From Mesorhabditis belari (taxonomy: Eukaryota; Nematoda; Chromadorea; Rhabditida; Rhabditidae): a stretch of DNA of 64,000 bases. Below, one piece after another: positions 1 through 11,717 of the stretch; positions within the stretch are counted from its first letter, which is position 1, and each line of letters opens with the position of its first letter. Where the stretch lies: NCBI GenBank assembly GCA_958450365.1, contig CAUEEP010000741.1, positions 4,195,501-4,259,500 of the forward strand, read 5' to 3'. Position numbers and translations under genes: made by a program. The notes beneath the pieces are model-generated. The model saw only the letters and a list, made by a program, of their open reading frames with translations. It made no database searches and was not told where the DNA came from.

Positions 1-152
1 AAACTCCACTCTCATATTTTATTACTTCTCTGGTATGATACTTTCCCGTTATACCTTTCATATCAAACTGTGATATTTTAAGGCTAACGCTGAGCGTCTA
101 AAAACAAATATCATTATAATTGTTTCATAAAGTCAGTGTGAGCGCTTGATGA

Positions 153-307
153 TCACATCAAGCATGCTCACATCAAGCATGCTCACATCAAGCATGCTCA
201 CATCAAGCATGCTCACATCAAGCATGCTCACATCAAGCATGCTCACATCAAGCATGCTCACATCAAGCATGCTCACATCAAGCATGCTCACATCAAGCAT
301 GCTCACA
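153..307. repeat. 15-bp tandem array
   Basis: About ten nearly perfect copies of CACATCAAGCATGCT. The period is a multiple of three and the unit has no stop in two frames, so it makes artificial open frames on both strands. No gene is visible between position 1 and 1230. Confidence 0.95.
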
Positions 308-1229
308 GCGTCATTCAACTCCAAACTCTGACTTTAACTTTTTTCTAAGTATCAGCATATCATTCACGTTTCCTTTGTACTTTGTGCATGTGAGAATTCG
401 ATAGAAAAGCGGTGGGTGGGCATGAATCAGGTGGAGAAATTCTTTCAAAAAATCTCCCCAAATCTGATTCGAAAAAAACATGAAAAAACGGATGACCCTT
501 TGAACTGAAAGGCTTTCCGTTTTCTTATCTTCACAGCTTTTTTTGGGAAACAACGAGCGACTATCCGCGCTTTTCGGAGAGATAAAACTCTAGACTTTTT
601 GTTTAACGGAATTTAACTGTGGAATTTGTTTAGCTTTGGATGTTTAGCTTTGGATAGTTTTGTTTTAAATTTTGCATGTTTCTAAAAGTTTAGCTCTAAC
701 AGTTTAGTCTTGAATAACAAAACTTTGAAATGGGTTTTCTTTTCTAGAATGGAACAGAACCGAGTTATTTGCTGGCTAAACATCAACATTGTAATTTTAT
801 CTATGTTGATCAGTTTTCTAGAGAATACTGACGAAATAAAGATAGGATTTTGAGAAGAATTTCGACATAATGACACCAAAAAGAAGCGGATGCTTGTTCT
901 CCGAAAATTGAGTCACATAAGATTTCGAAAAAGTCAAGTCAAAGTACTTTTGGAAAAACTACAAAGATTGGGTTGGTGAATGTCATCGATTTGACTCAGA
1001 TTTGACTTCGATTTGACTCAGAATTGCCTCCAAAAGTTTCGCTTTCGGATCGGCGAATACATACTGGACTCCGTCTCGTGGAAGCCCAAACATCACTCCA
1101 AGAATCTGAATCCAAGCTTGCTGCTTTTGCATTTCCTGACTTGTTCAACACTAATGCCTGACTGACTAATGCCAATTACATTAAAACGATAATCACGGTC
1201 GATTCTATGTGAAGAATTTTTTTTTTCTA

Positions 1230-1770
1230 TTGAGCTGGGGAATTGAAAACTGCCGGCTATTGTCATATGTGACAGTTTGAGCACTTTCTTCAAAAGAAAC
1301 CCATTTTGGTGTCAATGGAAAAGTTGTAGAGAATCAAAAATCAAGCTTATATCCAAATTTTCAGAACGATTCAAAAACTGGTTTTGCAGAAATGCGAAAT
1401 TTACGCCAAAATTACGAATTTTCACAAAACTTGCATTTTAAGCGAAACTACTAAGTGTATCTTTTTGGAAATTTGGCTATAAGCCTAATTTTTGATTCTC
1501 TACAACTTTTCTATTGACACCAAAATGGGTTTCTTTTGAAGAAAGTGCTCAAACTGGGATCTCCAGTCTCCATCTCCAGTCCTCCATTTTTGAGTCTCAC
1601 ACTTGTCTCACACACAAACCAAAAACCTACTACGAAAGAGGAATCCGCAAATTGCCTGTAAAATGGGCAGAAATCGTCAATAATAATTGAAATTATTTGG
1701 AATGAATTCATGGTTTTATGTTCAATAAATTTTAGTTCAAAGTCGCGTAGTTTTCAATTCATCAACCCAA
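1230..1770 (+). mobile_element. Mariner-derived non-autonomous element, copy 1
   Basis: TA-flanked element of about 540 bp with imperfect terminal inverted repeats of the type TTGGGTTGGTGAATTGAAAA. On the + strand near 1530-1690 it keeps the C-terminal end of a mariner transposase, including RGIRKLPVKW followed by a short V/N-rich tail; the last residues of the usual ending are cut off by a stop. The rest of the transposase is missing. Other copies lie at 5716-6329, 21287-21835 and 51522-52070. Confidence 0.85.
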
Positions 1771-1971
1771 TATTATAGGTCAAATGTATGTGTGAGAAAT
1801 GAAGTGCGTTTTCTGATGAAAATCTACGTGTGACATGTCAATCAACTCAGAAAAACGTACCGTTTATGAAAAATGATAGGATTTAAAAAAAATCTTCAGC
1901 AACAGCAAGGCCAATTTCATAAAGGGAAAGCATTTTTGTGATCTTGTTTTTGTGATCTAAACAGCCTTGTT

Positions 1972-2139
1972 TGGGAACTTTTGGCGCATTCCCCATACAG
2001 TCCTGACCTCGCCCCTTTTGCTTATTATTTATTCCGGATCATGAGTAATGAGCTTGCGGAAGAACAGCTTCGGAAGAAGAACAGCTTCGGAAGAAGCGGT
2101 CAAAAATTGGCTTTGAAAGTTTTTCGATTCAATTGCTAA
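1972..2139 (+). pseudogene. Mariner transposase relic, catalytic core fragment
   Basis: A 56-codon open stretch reads WELLAHSPYSPDLAPFAYYL, the mariner signature around the third catalytic aspartate of the DD34D transposase. In the family the residue after the AP-S position is that aspartate; here the motif is APFA, so the catalytic residue is gone. No start codon and no upstream catalytic block were found. The fragment stops two bases before the TA target of the next element. It is a dead fragment. Confidence 0.8.
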
Positions 2140-2142
2140 CTA

Positions 2143-2662
2143 TTGGGTTGGGGAGAATGAGTCGGCGCCGAAAATGAAAAAAATGTCTAAAACTTCTATT
2201 CGACTTCGTCAAATAATATGCGTTTGATATGAGTAGAATGGTTAACTAATTCTCTACAAAATGACATTTAAAAGAAAATTCAAACAGCGCCTCCGCTCAA
2301 GAAAAAGCCATTTTTTCACAAAAACTACAAACTGTGATCTAGAAAAAACCATTGGTGGGATCTTCCTGCAAATTTGGCAACTTAAGTAATTGAATGTGCT
2401 CTATCTTTTTTATATAAACACCAAAGAAGGTTTATGTGAAAGAAACTGTTCAAATGATGAGTCGGACTCTTTGCCATTTTAACCAGCTGCGTTTCGAAGT
2501 TCATAAACTCCACGAAAGAAAAGCTTTGTGGAATCTCTCAAAAGTGATTTTGTAGAGAAATAGTGGATCCTTTTGATGAAACCAAACGTATGTTTAAAGA
2601 AGGCTTTATGTGTGCAAAAAGTCCCTTTAAAGTTTGGCGCCGACTCATTCTCCCCAACCCAA
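2143..2662. mobile_element. TA-flanked foldback element, TTGGGTTGGGGAGAATG family, copy 1
   Basis: Terminal inverted repeats TTGGGTTGGGGAGAATGAG / complement, with TA on both sides (2141-2142 and 2663-2664). About 520 bp with no convincing coding capacity. A second copy is at 13277-13799. The termini and TA target are typical of Tc1/mariner-type non-autonomous elements. Confidence 0.85.
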
Positions 2663-3177
2663 TACAAATGTTGTAGTTAGCAATTAGCTGGACTTAATTA
2701 GGACTACATCAAAGTGTTTCCCCTCTATTTTGATTCACAAATCAATAGCTCAAACTCAAATCAGCTGTATTCGATCTCGGATATCAAATTTGGAAGTAAA
2801 TTCTTTTGAGAAGAACTCTTTGAGAAGAACTCTTTTTGAGAAGAACTCTTTTTGAGAAGAGTAAACCCTCATAAATCTGGTAGTATGTGTTGTTTTGCTT
2901 CAAAGCGTCAATAAGGCAAAAGTATTGAGAAAACGAGAAAAGGGGCAATAATGTGCATGATTGGCTACAAAGCACGACTTGATAACAAACAAGGAGGCAT
3001 CACATTGAGGCGTAATCAAAGGATGGCTCCTTTCATTCATATTGACACAACCTAAACAAGTTCCCCTCTCACCCATTTCACTCACGTGTTTTCCTCGACA
3101 CAAAATATTCGGATTAATTGGGAAATTTCTCTGGTATTAAGCGATCAGCGCTGTCTGCCAACTGTGAAGGTTTACTT
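2663..3177. other. Intergenic stretch, no gene seen
   Basis: AT-rich sequence with short direct repeats (AGAAGAACTCTTTTTG near 2800-2860). Open frames here on the minus strand are short and show no family motif. I see no supported gene. Confidence 0.5.
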
Positions 3178-3455
3178 CTAGATCTAGATCTAGATCTAGA
3201 TAGATTCTAGATCTCTTCTCGACTTTTGCAATTTAAAATCGGGCTTACTTTTGGGTAGTTTAAGTCTACAGTCTAGTTTAAGTCTAGTTCAAGAATTATC
3301 GGTACTTTTTCTCTAGTTTTCTCTAGTGCTAGAGTTAGCCTTTCCTCATAAAATCAGTGCTAGAGTTAACCATTCTCAAAAAAAGTTTTATGAGGAATGG
3401 TTAACTCTAGCACTGGTTTTATGAGGAAAAGCTAACTCTAGCACTCATAAAACTT
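3178..3455. repeat. GATCTA array and a foldback
   Basis: A short (GATCTA)n run at 3178-3215 is followed by an inverted repeat (about 3335-3450) whose arms contain GCTAGAGTTAACCATTC and its complement. Confidence 0.8.
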
Positions 3456-3597
3456 TTTTTGATAATGTTTACTGCTTATTTTCCAACACTTTACTTCGAT
3501 ACTTTACTCAGAAACTCAAAATTAGCAATTCTATAGAACTTCAAAACTCGAGAGCCTCTGGACGAGTTCCTTGTGACTCCTGGACGAGTTCCTTGTG

Positions 3598-3925
3598 ACT
3601 TTGAGCCAAACTTTGAACCAAACTTTGAGCCAAGATTGAACCAAACTTTGAACCAAACTTTGAACCAGACTTTGAACCAAACTTTGAGCCAAACTTTGAA
3701 CCAAACTTTGAACCAGACTTTGAACCAGACTTTGAACCAAACTTTGAACCAACATTGAACTAAACTTTGAACTAAACTTTGAACCAAACTTTGAACCAAA
3801 CTTTGAACCAAACTTTGAGCCAACATTGAACCAAACTTTGAACCAGACTTTGAGCCAAACTTTGAGCCAACATTGAACTAAACTTTGAACCAAACTTTGA
3901 ACCAAACTTTGAGCCAAACTTTGAT
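3598..3925. repeat. 12-bp tandem array
   Basis: About 27 copies of TTTGAACCAAAC with variants (GAGCC, AACTA). The period is a multiple of three and produces long spurious open frames on both strands. Confidence 0.95.
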
Positions 3926-4107
3926 CTTAAAGAATTCCTTTAATAATGACCCGATCATGAATAAAACACTTGTAAATACTTAAATTATAAATTTAGAAAC
4001 CCTAAGCTATTTGCTACTTTTTTTGTATAGTAATTGTTTAGGTACTTAGGTTATTTAGGTATTTGGAGCCGCGTCAGGTGTCAAAACGGTGGCTACTTTG
4101 CCCCAAA

Positions 4108-4240
4108 TTTTTTTGCACAACTTGCCATAACTTTCTTCTAAGTAGGCCAATCTTTATGATTTTGGTGTCATTTTGTAGAGCTCAAGAAGTGCAACAAAAT
4201 GACACTAAAATCATAAAGATTGTCAATCTTTATGATTTGC
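4108..4240. repeat. Small foldback element, GCCATAACTTTCTTCTAAGT family, copy 1
   Basis: Inverted-repeat arms CATAAAGATTG / CAATCTTTATG around a centre with TGCAACAAAATGACAC. Related palindromic copies are at 59050-59215 and 59505-59690. Confidence 0.7.
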
Positions 4241-4334
4241 TTTTGGTCTATAGTCCAATAAAAGAAAAATAACGAAATATTGAGTGTTCTGGCGCAAAGT
4301 AAACGTCAGAACGGCAGCCAAGGTAGGACAGGAG

Positions 4335-4415
4335 AGCTAGAAATCAACTCTAAGGTTAGAGTAGAAATCAACTCTAAGGTTAGAGTAGAAATCAACTCTA
4401 AGGTTAGAGTTGATT
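4335..4415. repeat. 24-bp direct repeat, about three copies
   Basis: GAAATCAACTCTAAGGTTAG is repeated with little change and ends in a partial inverted copy. Confidence 0.85.
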
Positions 4416-4752
4416 TCTAACTTTTCCAACTTAGTTTGGAGATTTCAAATTAAACTAGTTTAATGCTTACATTAGTTGAAAATCCCTGTGAATTAAAAAT
4501 AAAGAATTTACACAAATTTACACAAAATAGACACCAAAAACAAGCTATCTTTTCACTGATGGCTCTCTAGTTTGTGCCTCTTTCAATGCCCTTTCTTTTA
4601 GGCCATAATTTTTGATCAGCGTTTTGCTTCTCCGTCTATTTCAATTCCATTCATTAAGCTCTAGTCTAAATTTACCCTTTATTACAAATTCATCGTCATT
4701 CCCGAAAATATTTCTTTGCTTATTTAACTTCTAAAGGTTTTCGGACATTTGA

Positions 4753-5119
4753 CGCGCCCTGCCCCTTTTGCCATTGGCAATCTAACTTTTAGCTCAAATA
4801 TCTTGGTGTTGGGTGGGCCAATTTAAATGTTCTTGATATCATTAGATGCGCCAAGTCTTTCTCTGTCGATTGGTACAAAAACTATCTAAATTGAACAGCT
4901 CAACACCAAGATATTTGAGCTCAATTTGAGCCCATTGGCAATCTAACTTTGAGCTCAAATATCTTGGTGTTGAGCTGTTCAATTTAGATAGTTTTTGTAC
5001 CAATCGACAGAGAAAGACTTGGCGCATCTAATGATATCAAGAATATCTAAATTGAACAGCTCAACACCAAGTTATTTAAGCTCAAAGTTAGATTGCCAAT
5101 GGCAAAAGGAGCGGGGCGC
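4753..5119. mobile_element. Foldback element, GCGCCCCGCCCC family, copy a
   Basis: Long palindrome whose ends read GCGCCC(C/T)GCCCCTTTTGCC and complement, with inner sequences AGCTCAAATATCTTGGTG and GCGCCAAGTCTTTCTCTGT repeated in both orientations. It looks like two nested hairpins. It lies about 200 bp upstream of the start codon of the following gene. Confidence 0.8.
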
Positions 5120-5297
5120 AAATAAAAGGTTCAATAACCGCTTCTGAATGGTGAATAGCCCGTTTTTTTGTTTTATAATTGTTTACCAGTTCCAGTTAAT
5201 TGTTTACCAGTTAACACCGTTTACCAGCTCTTCAAACTTTAACATTAAAACTTCAAACTTTAACATTCTTTGTCTTTCATGCAAAGCAGAACTGTCA

Positions 5298-5303
5298 TTT
5301 CAG
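5298..5303 (+). promoter_or_regulatory. Probable spliced-leader acceptor
   Basis: The sequence CTGTCATTTCAG ends at 5303, 13 nt before the ATG at 5317. This is the usual distance and consensus for nematode spliced-leader trans-splicing. A cis-splice from an unseen 5' UTR exon would look the same. Confidence 0.5.
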
Positions 5304-5316
5304 ATTCCGAGAACCA

Positions 5317-8300
5317 ATGAGACAATTGATATTACTATTATTTTTCGTTGGAGTCGCGTGCTCTCAACTAGCTGACACCAACACCGCCAATGCCGGGCCA
5401 CCGGTTTGAGAACGATTCTTGAAATCAAATTACTTGCCTCTTTTAGGAACAATTGTCAGATGTCAGCCTCTCTGATTACATGAATGTTCGTTAATTTTTT
5501 TCAATCAATCAATTAAGAATGGGTACTTGTGACTTTTCTTCACCACACTTTACATCAATTGAGAAAATTTGCATACAAAATGTGGTCGGAAAAAAAGTAA
5601 AACAAGTACGCTATAGCCTATTTTCGACCACACTTCACTCTTGACTTCTCTTTACTCTTGACAGCCACAAAGCTACTTTCGCCACAAAGCAAAATACAAA
5701 CTGTAGTCGAAAATATTGAGTTGGTGAGTTGAAAACTGCGAGACTTTGAACTAGATGGAGACTCAAAAACCAGACTTGAAAATCGAGGACTGGAGATGTC
5801 CCAGTTTGAGCACTTGAAAACTACGGGACTTTGAACTAAAATTTATTGAACATAAAACCATGAATTCATTCCAAATAATTTCCATTATTATTGACGACTT
5901 CTGCCCATTTTACAGGCAATTTGCGGATTCCTCTTTCGTAGTAGGATTTTGGTTTGTGTGTGAGACAAGTGTGAGACTCAAAAATGGAGGACTGGAGATG
6001 GAGACTGGAGATCCCAGTTTGAGCACTTTCTTCAAAAGAAACCCATTTTGGTGTCAATAGAAAAGTTGTAGAGAATCAAAAATTAGGCTTATAGCCAAAT
6101 TTCCAAAAAGATACACTTAGTAGTTTCGCTTAAAATGCAAGTTTTGTGAAAATTCGTAAATTTGGGATTCCTTGAAAACCGGTTTTTGAATCGTTCTGAA
6201 AATTAGGATATAAGCTTGATTTTTGATTCTCTACAACTTTTCCATTGGATCAAAATGGGTTTCTTTTGAAGAAAGTGCTCAAACTGTCACATATGACAAT
6301 AGCCCGCAGTTTTCAATTCACCAACCCAATAGTAAAGGGAAGTCGAGATATGGGGGTGAGAAATAAAAGGGATACTTTCGAAAAAGTGGCCGAAGAAGCC
6401 AAAGCCTTTGTGGCAAAATATAAACTGTAGTCGGAAATCGCAACAAGTAGGCTGTAATGTACTTGTTTTACTTTTTTCCGACCACATTTTGTATACAAAT
6501 CTTGCGATAAAATGTAAAGTGTAGTCGATAATAGTAGCAAGTAAATTTGTGACGAAAATGCCTGTCGGTCCTTTTCTTGCCGTTGGCAATTTAAAGTTTT
6601 TCGTGTTTTTATCAGCATCAACCGCTCGATTTTGACTATTTTAACCAGCATTCGATGCAGAATAAGATTACGCGTCGAATGATATCAAAACCAACTCAAA
6701 ATATAATCTCCACGCAAAGTTATGAGGCAAAAGGTTTAGCCTCGCCCATAATGAACCGGGTTTACGTTTTTAGTCAACGACTTTGCGTGGATATTATATT
6801 TTGAGTTGATTTTGGTATCATTCGATGCGTAATTTGATTCTGCATCGAATGCTGGATAAAATGGTCAAAATCGAGCGGTTGGTGCTGATAAAAACACGAA
6901 AAACTTTAAATTGCCAACGGGAAGGAAAGGATCGACAGGTATTTTGTAATTCTTGTAGCAAGTACCAAGAATGATATTTAGTCGATCAAGGCTATCGAGG
7001 ACACCGCTTTTGAGCAAATCAAGAATGTCCACGAGCAAGCCGAAGCAGCCAAAGAGGAACTCTACGCATCGTGGGGTGCCCGAATCAAGCAAGTCAGTAT
7101 TGCTTGCAAAAGCCATTGAATGGTCATTGATAGCCATTGGATGGTCATTCTAGTAAAAGAATCCGATTTCCAATCGCCGCTTTAACCGTTAGAAGGTTAA
7201 ATTTTAGAATTTAGTATTGTTTAGATCATGAAAGACAAGATGATTAAAGATGCGGAAAAAGCTCTCCAATTGGAGATGCTCAAACAACAAATGATCGACA
7301 ATTACAAAGCTGAGACCGAGAAAGTCTTTCAGGTAGGAGAACGGCTTTAGGCTTAGGCTTAGGCTTAGGCTTAGGTTTTCTCACCAACGCCAATTATTCG
7401 ATTATTCGTTTAGCAAGCTGTTGCCGCCGCTCAAGAGTACAAGCAAGCTTACGCGGCTGCAAAAGAGGCTCAGGTTTGACTTTACTCAAATAAACTTTGC
7501 TTTACTTTACTTTCCTTTACTTTACTTTCCTTTACTTTCCTTTACTTTCCTTTACTTTCCTTTACTTTACTTTCCTTTACTTTCCTTTACTTTCCTTTCC
7601 TTTTTGTAATCTTTGCAATTGTACTCTTGTATAATTGTACTTTATTTGGAGTTTCAGCGACAAAAGGTCATTGACCGGGTCAACGAGTTCAAGCAACGCG
7701 TCAACGAATCGATCGAAGCTCATCGAGCACAAGTCAGAGCAAATCTCGAGGTGAGAGCAGCTCAAAGCCTCGAAGCTCAAAGCCTCAAAGCTCAAAGCCT
7801 CAAAGCTCAAAGCCTCAAAGCTCAAAGCTCAAAGCCTTCTAAAAGTTGTAAACTTATACAATCAATGTTTTTTTCTCAAAAACAAAGTCTTTCTAAGTAT
7901 ACTTTGTGATACTTCTTTACTTCTTTGTTACTTCTTTGTTACTTCTTTGACACAGAAAAGCTATTTTACTTTTTTCCAGGAAGTCAACGTCTACCTGCAA
8001 CAAGTTGACGCCCTCTATGCCAAGCACAAGGCCGAGAAGTAGGCGTACAAAGCTAGACTAGCTAGACTTAGCAAAAATACCTCTTAAGTGATTGATTACT
8101 CTTAAGTGACTGATTACTCTTAAGTGATTAATTACTCTTAAGCGATTGATTACACTATTACTATTACAACTATTCCAGATCCAAACGTTGAATCGTATAG
8201 TAATTGCACTGATTTTAGACTGCATAAATAACATGATTTGCTAATTTATTTTCAAAATCACTGATCAACAATCACTGATACTTTAGCGAGGCCCAAGTCG

Positions 8301-11203
8301 AGGAGAGACGCCAAGCTCTCAAGGACAAATTGACCACTCTCTTTGGAGATCTTCAGGTTGAAAAAGCATTGAAAATATTTTAAATCTTGATTTTAGACTC
8401 GAAAGACTGACCTTGATGCTCAAGAAACACAGCTCAAAGAAAACTTGAAAGCATTCATCGAGCAAAAATACGCATTCATGGTAAACAAAAGTTAAAACTT
8501 AGAACTTAAGCTTAAACTTAGACTTGAACTTAGACTTGAACTTAGACTTAAACTTAGACTTGAACTTAGACTTCAACTTAGACTTGAACTTAGACTTAAA
8601 CTTAGACTGAACTTAGACTTAAACTTAGACTTAAGCTTAAGCTTAGACTTAAGCTTAAACTTAGACTAGACTTAAACTTAGACTTAAGCTTAAACTTAGC
8701 TTAGACTTAAACTTAGACTTAAACTTAAACTTAAACTTAAACTTAAGCTTAAGCTTAAGCTTAAACTTAAACTTAAACTTCAACTTAAGCTTAAACTTAA
8801 ACTTAAACTTAAACTTAAGCTTAAGCTTAAGCTTAAACTTAAACTTAAACTTAAGCTTAAGCTTAGCTTTAAACTTAGACTTAAACTTCAACTTCAACTT
8901 AAACTTAAACTGAAATCTTATCGTCGTAACTTTTAAATTCTAATTTTAAATCATAAGTGGTTGAGAATTTGAATAAAAACAAACACTTTTAGCAAGATGC
9001 AAATGGTGCGAAAAAAGAGGTGGAGAAAGAAGTGGCCACTGAGTTTTTGGAGAGAGAATTGGAGAAGAAACTTGATAAAGTAAAGAGATTTATTTGATAA
9101 TTACTATTTCAATTCAGGAGCTGAAAGATTTGGTGAAAGATGAGGTGAAAGCTAAATTCAAACATCCGAAATTGGTGCTGGGTGGTGGAAGTGTCGTTGA
9201 GACGGCAACGGTGATCGCGCCCGCCTATAAAGCCACTCTTTTGGACACGTTCGTTTCACGGGACATTGTACAAATGAATAATAATAATAATTGTAATAAT
9301 AAAGCTAGATAATCTAAGTTTCGACATCGATTATCTAGAAATCGGTAAACTTTTTAGCCTCACCGGTGCCTCGGCCTGGGAAACAGTGGCTTGGGTGCTC
9401 TTGGCTTTGTGCATTCTCCTCTCCGTTGCACTCATTGCTTTGATCGCCTATCAGGTAGTGGTTTAACTATTCGATTTACTAGCTTATACTAGATTTACTA
9501 GATTTTATAGCATAGCCATTCGACGCAGATTTCAACGCTGATTCTGAATCAGCTTTTCCGTTTCTACTATGCAGCACTAAGTCAAAAGTTATAAGCTACA
9601 AAGTTTTGTATGGGATTTAAAAATCACTGAGTTCATAAGCAGATTTCCTAGGGGCTTTAGGGGAAGCAGTGATGGCGTAGAAGGCCTAGAAGGCCTAGAT
9701 AGCAAGGCCTAGAAGGTCTAGAAGGCCTAGATAGCAAGGCCTAGACCTTCTAGACCTTCTAGGCCTTCTAGCAAGACCTTCTAGGCCACCACTGCTTCTT
9801 CTAAAGCCCCTAGGAAATCTGCTTATGAACTCAGTGATTTTTAAATCTCATACAAAACTTTGTAAACTTATAATTTTTGACTTAGTGCTCCATACCAGAA
9901 ACGGAAAGCAGCTCCGGAATCAGCGTGAAATTCTGCGTCGAATAGGACATATCATTTGACCACAACACCTAGTTATGGTGGGCAAATGAGCTCAAATTCC
10001 CTTTTGAGCTTTAAAAATGGCACAATTTTCACTACAACAGTACTTGTTTGTACTACAACAGTGAGAAAAGGTAAATTTTGGTTCAGAAGGGGGACAGTCT
10101 TTCGGATACTTTAAGGGGGTGTTCTTATCAGTGACTATTTGTGAGCCATGACAAAAGCCAATGACAAAAGCCAATGACAAGACGTCAGTTGACCAACACA
10201 CCCAGTTGACACTCTCTTGTTAGTTTAGAATAGACAAATTCATTGACATTCCTCACGAATTAGTACCTTTACCAAGTATTACCAGGTCTCGCAGCGCAAC
10301 AAGTACGGGGAAGCTCGATGGAATCGATAGCCCGCACAGGTAAAACGCAAATGTTTAACTTGTTTGAGAATCATGATCCTACAACTACTTTCATTTTCAT
10401 ATGCAAATTTCAGAGCATCAGTGGTGATCCGTGGCAATGAGCGAGCTCCTTTGAACTCAGCGCCTCCACTTCACTATACTCAGGTTTGCGGCAGAAATCT
10501 AAAAGCGTAAAATGATTAGATATAAAGTAATCCATTTCTAGTTTTCTAGATTCCTAGGTTTCTAGGTTTCTAGGTTTCTAGATTTCTAGAGTTCCGTATT
10601 TTCCTTCTAAGCAGTGCACTCTAAGCCTCGCCTAAACTACTCGAAATCTCGAGAACCGCTTATCAGAACCTATCGATGTGGGGTCGGAAAATGTAGCTGA
10701 TGATGAGATCTTGTGGGGGATTAGAGTGTCAAGCTTCTGTGAAAAGTTGGAAACCGTAAAACAGTCATCAACTCGACTCGACGCGGGGCACTATTAGGGG
10801 CCGATCATTGCCAGCAAAGGCAAAGGTCAATCATTGCCAGCAAAAGTTATCCATAATAATGGCAACTCCACATTTTCAATCAATAAACGACTCACTCTTT
10901 TACTCGTCACCGTGAAGTTCACATAAATGCACATCGTGAAAGCCACCAAGTATAATGTCACCGATAAAGTGTTCTGTGTTAGCTCGTAAAACGGATTGAT
11001 TCTACATAGGCTATTTGGAAAAACCCTAAAATAATCAAGTCGTCATCAAGTCGGCCCAGGATATTAGGGAAAATACGGTATTGGAATAACGTCCACAGGA
11101 TAAATCACATTTTTAGGAGAAATCCTCTCCACTTGCCGGCCCATCAGTGACCGCTGTTGACCCTCTTCCCCCACCACCGCTCGATGAGCGTCAGCAGTTT
11201 TGA
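5317..11203 (+). CDS. Type I membrane protein with long coiled-coil ectodomain (unrecognised family)
   Basis: Spliced gene of about 430 aa; I do not recognise the family. Exons with consistent phase: 5317-5403, (about 6338-6426, weak), 6982-7092, 7225-7332, 7414-7473, 7658-7750, 7980-8038, 8287-8356, 8397-8480, 8993-9079, 9118-9248, 9319-9454, 10286-10302, 10414-10483, 11117-11203. Exon 1 encodes a signal peptide (MRQLILLLFFVGVACS). The middle 300 residues are rich in E, K, Q and A and lack prolines, as in coiled coils or apolipoprotein-type amphipathic helices. A transmembrane helix (ETVAWVLLALCILLSVALIA) sits about 80 residues from the end, followed by a short tail with DPLPPPPLDERQQF. By topology the helical part is outside the cell or in a lumen and the tail is cytosolic. 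The polyproline run could bind SH3- or EVH1-type domains, but this is inference. The second exon overlaps repeat sequence and its phase does not join cleanly to exon 3. The start is set by the signal peptide and the acceptor 13 nt upstream. Confidence 0.8.
5716..6329 (-). mobile_element. Mariner-derived non-autonomous element, copy 2
   Basis: TA-flanked (5714-5715 and 6330-6331) with both terminal repeats. The minus strand near 5866-6057 carries the transposase C-terminus SYYERGIRKLPVKWAEVV ending NGNYLE. The left end carries an extra duplicated segment, which makes this copy about 60 bp longer than the others. Confidence 0.85.
6565..6935. mobile_element. Foldback element
   Basis: Inverted arms of about 150 bp (CCAACCGCTCGATTTTGACC / complement and AACTTTAAATTGCCAACGG / complement) around a centre containing AAACCCGGTTCATTATGG. 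No coding capacity. Confidence 0.8.
7342..7376 (+). repeat. Interstitial TTAGGC telomere-type repeat
   Basis: Four to five head-to-tail TTAGGC units inside an intron of the coiled-coil gene, ten bases after the GTAGG donor. TTAGGC is the nematode telomere repeat. Confidence 0.85.
7490..7835. repeat. Intronic TTTCCTTTAC array and CTCAAAGC array flanking an exon
   Basis: A pyrimidine array TTTCCTTTAC at 7490-7603 and a second array CTCAAAGCCTCAAAG at 7757-7835 lie on either side of the exon at 7658-7750. Confidence 0.9.
8500..8915. repeat. CTTAAACTTAGA tandem array
   Basis: About 400 bp of 6/12-bp units ACTTAAACTTAGACTTAAGC within one intron. The unit resembles a degenerate TTAGGC-like hexamer (CTTAGA), but this link is only suggestive. 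Confidence 0.9.
9510..9950. mobile_element. Foldback element with GACGCAGA termini
   Basis: Long hairpin in the large intron of the coiled-coil gene. Ends read ATTCGACGCAGA and TCTGCGTCGAAT. Arms share AAAGTTTTGTATG and AAATCACTGAGTTCATAAGC with their complements. The centre (about 9670-9790) is an array of AAGGCCTAGAAGGTCTAG, itself palindromic. Related ends are at 14937-15245, 38985-39060 and 39435-39487. Confidence 0.85.
10286..10302 (+). other. 17-nt exon of the coiled-coil gene
   Basis: The exon is bounded by ATTACCAG and GTACGG. It encodes VSQRN plus two bases and is the only reading I found that joins the membrane exon (phase 0) to the exon at 10414 (needs two carried bases). Extending it to the stronger-looking donor at 10335 runs into a stop codon. 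Confidence 0.65.
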
Positions 11204-11387
11204 GGCCTTACAAGATAGTAAGTGGAGTTTGAATTAGTAAAATTGATTTATTTCTAACCAAACTTTATCAGCAATAGAATCAAAAGTGATCAAAAGTGAC
11301 TGTCAATGAATCTCTTCCTTAATAGAGCTCTTGATTCAAGAAAATTAAGGCTGACATCAGTCAGACATTCTTGAATCAGGCTGACAA

Positions 11388-11482
11388 GGCTTAGGCTCAG
11401 GCTTAGGCTCAGGCTTAGGCTCGGGCTTAGGCTCAGGCTTAGGCTCAGGCTTAGGCTCAGGCTTAGGCTCAGGCTTAGGCAA
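11388..11482 (+). repeat. Interstitial TTAGGC / TCAGGC array
   Basis: Alternating TTAGGC and TCAGGC units, about 95 bp, in the 3' flank of the coiled-coil gene. Confidence 0.9.
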
Positions 11483-11717
11483 CTGAGTCAGACAGGAAAT
11501 TTTACTGTCAACTTCTACACTTAAGATCTACATAGCTTGCATTATTGTAGTTTCAAATATTGAGAAAACATTCAATTTCATTGAAGAGCTCACTATTGAG
11601 CTGATGCAAAATCGTTGGACCAAGCTTAACGAGACTGGCCCGGTACCGTAATATCGTTAATCAATGGGAATAAGCTGATCTCTAACAATAAGCAATGTAG
11701 ATAGATTGCTTTTAGCG

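Larger units (their letters stand above)
5404..6981 (+). other. First introns of the coiled-coil gene, filled by nested elements
   Basis: Holds an outer inverted repeat (arms near 5568-5610 and 6459-6500, CATACAAAATGTGGTCGG and complement), the mariner-derived copy at 5716-6329, and a second large hairpin at about 6565-6935. A possible exon (DTFEKVAEEAKAFVAKYK) lies at about 6370-6425 directly after the mariner end. It reads like the neighbouring helical exons but shares its 3' end with the repeat. Confidence 0.5.

Noticed and set aside
9319..9365. A 13-nt intron (GTAAACTTTTTAG) in the membrane exon
   Set aside because: The bases read in frame as GKLFS before the membrane helix, so no intron is needed.
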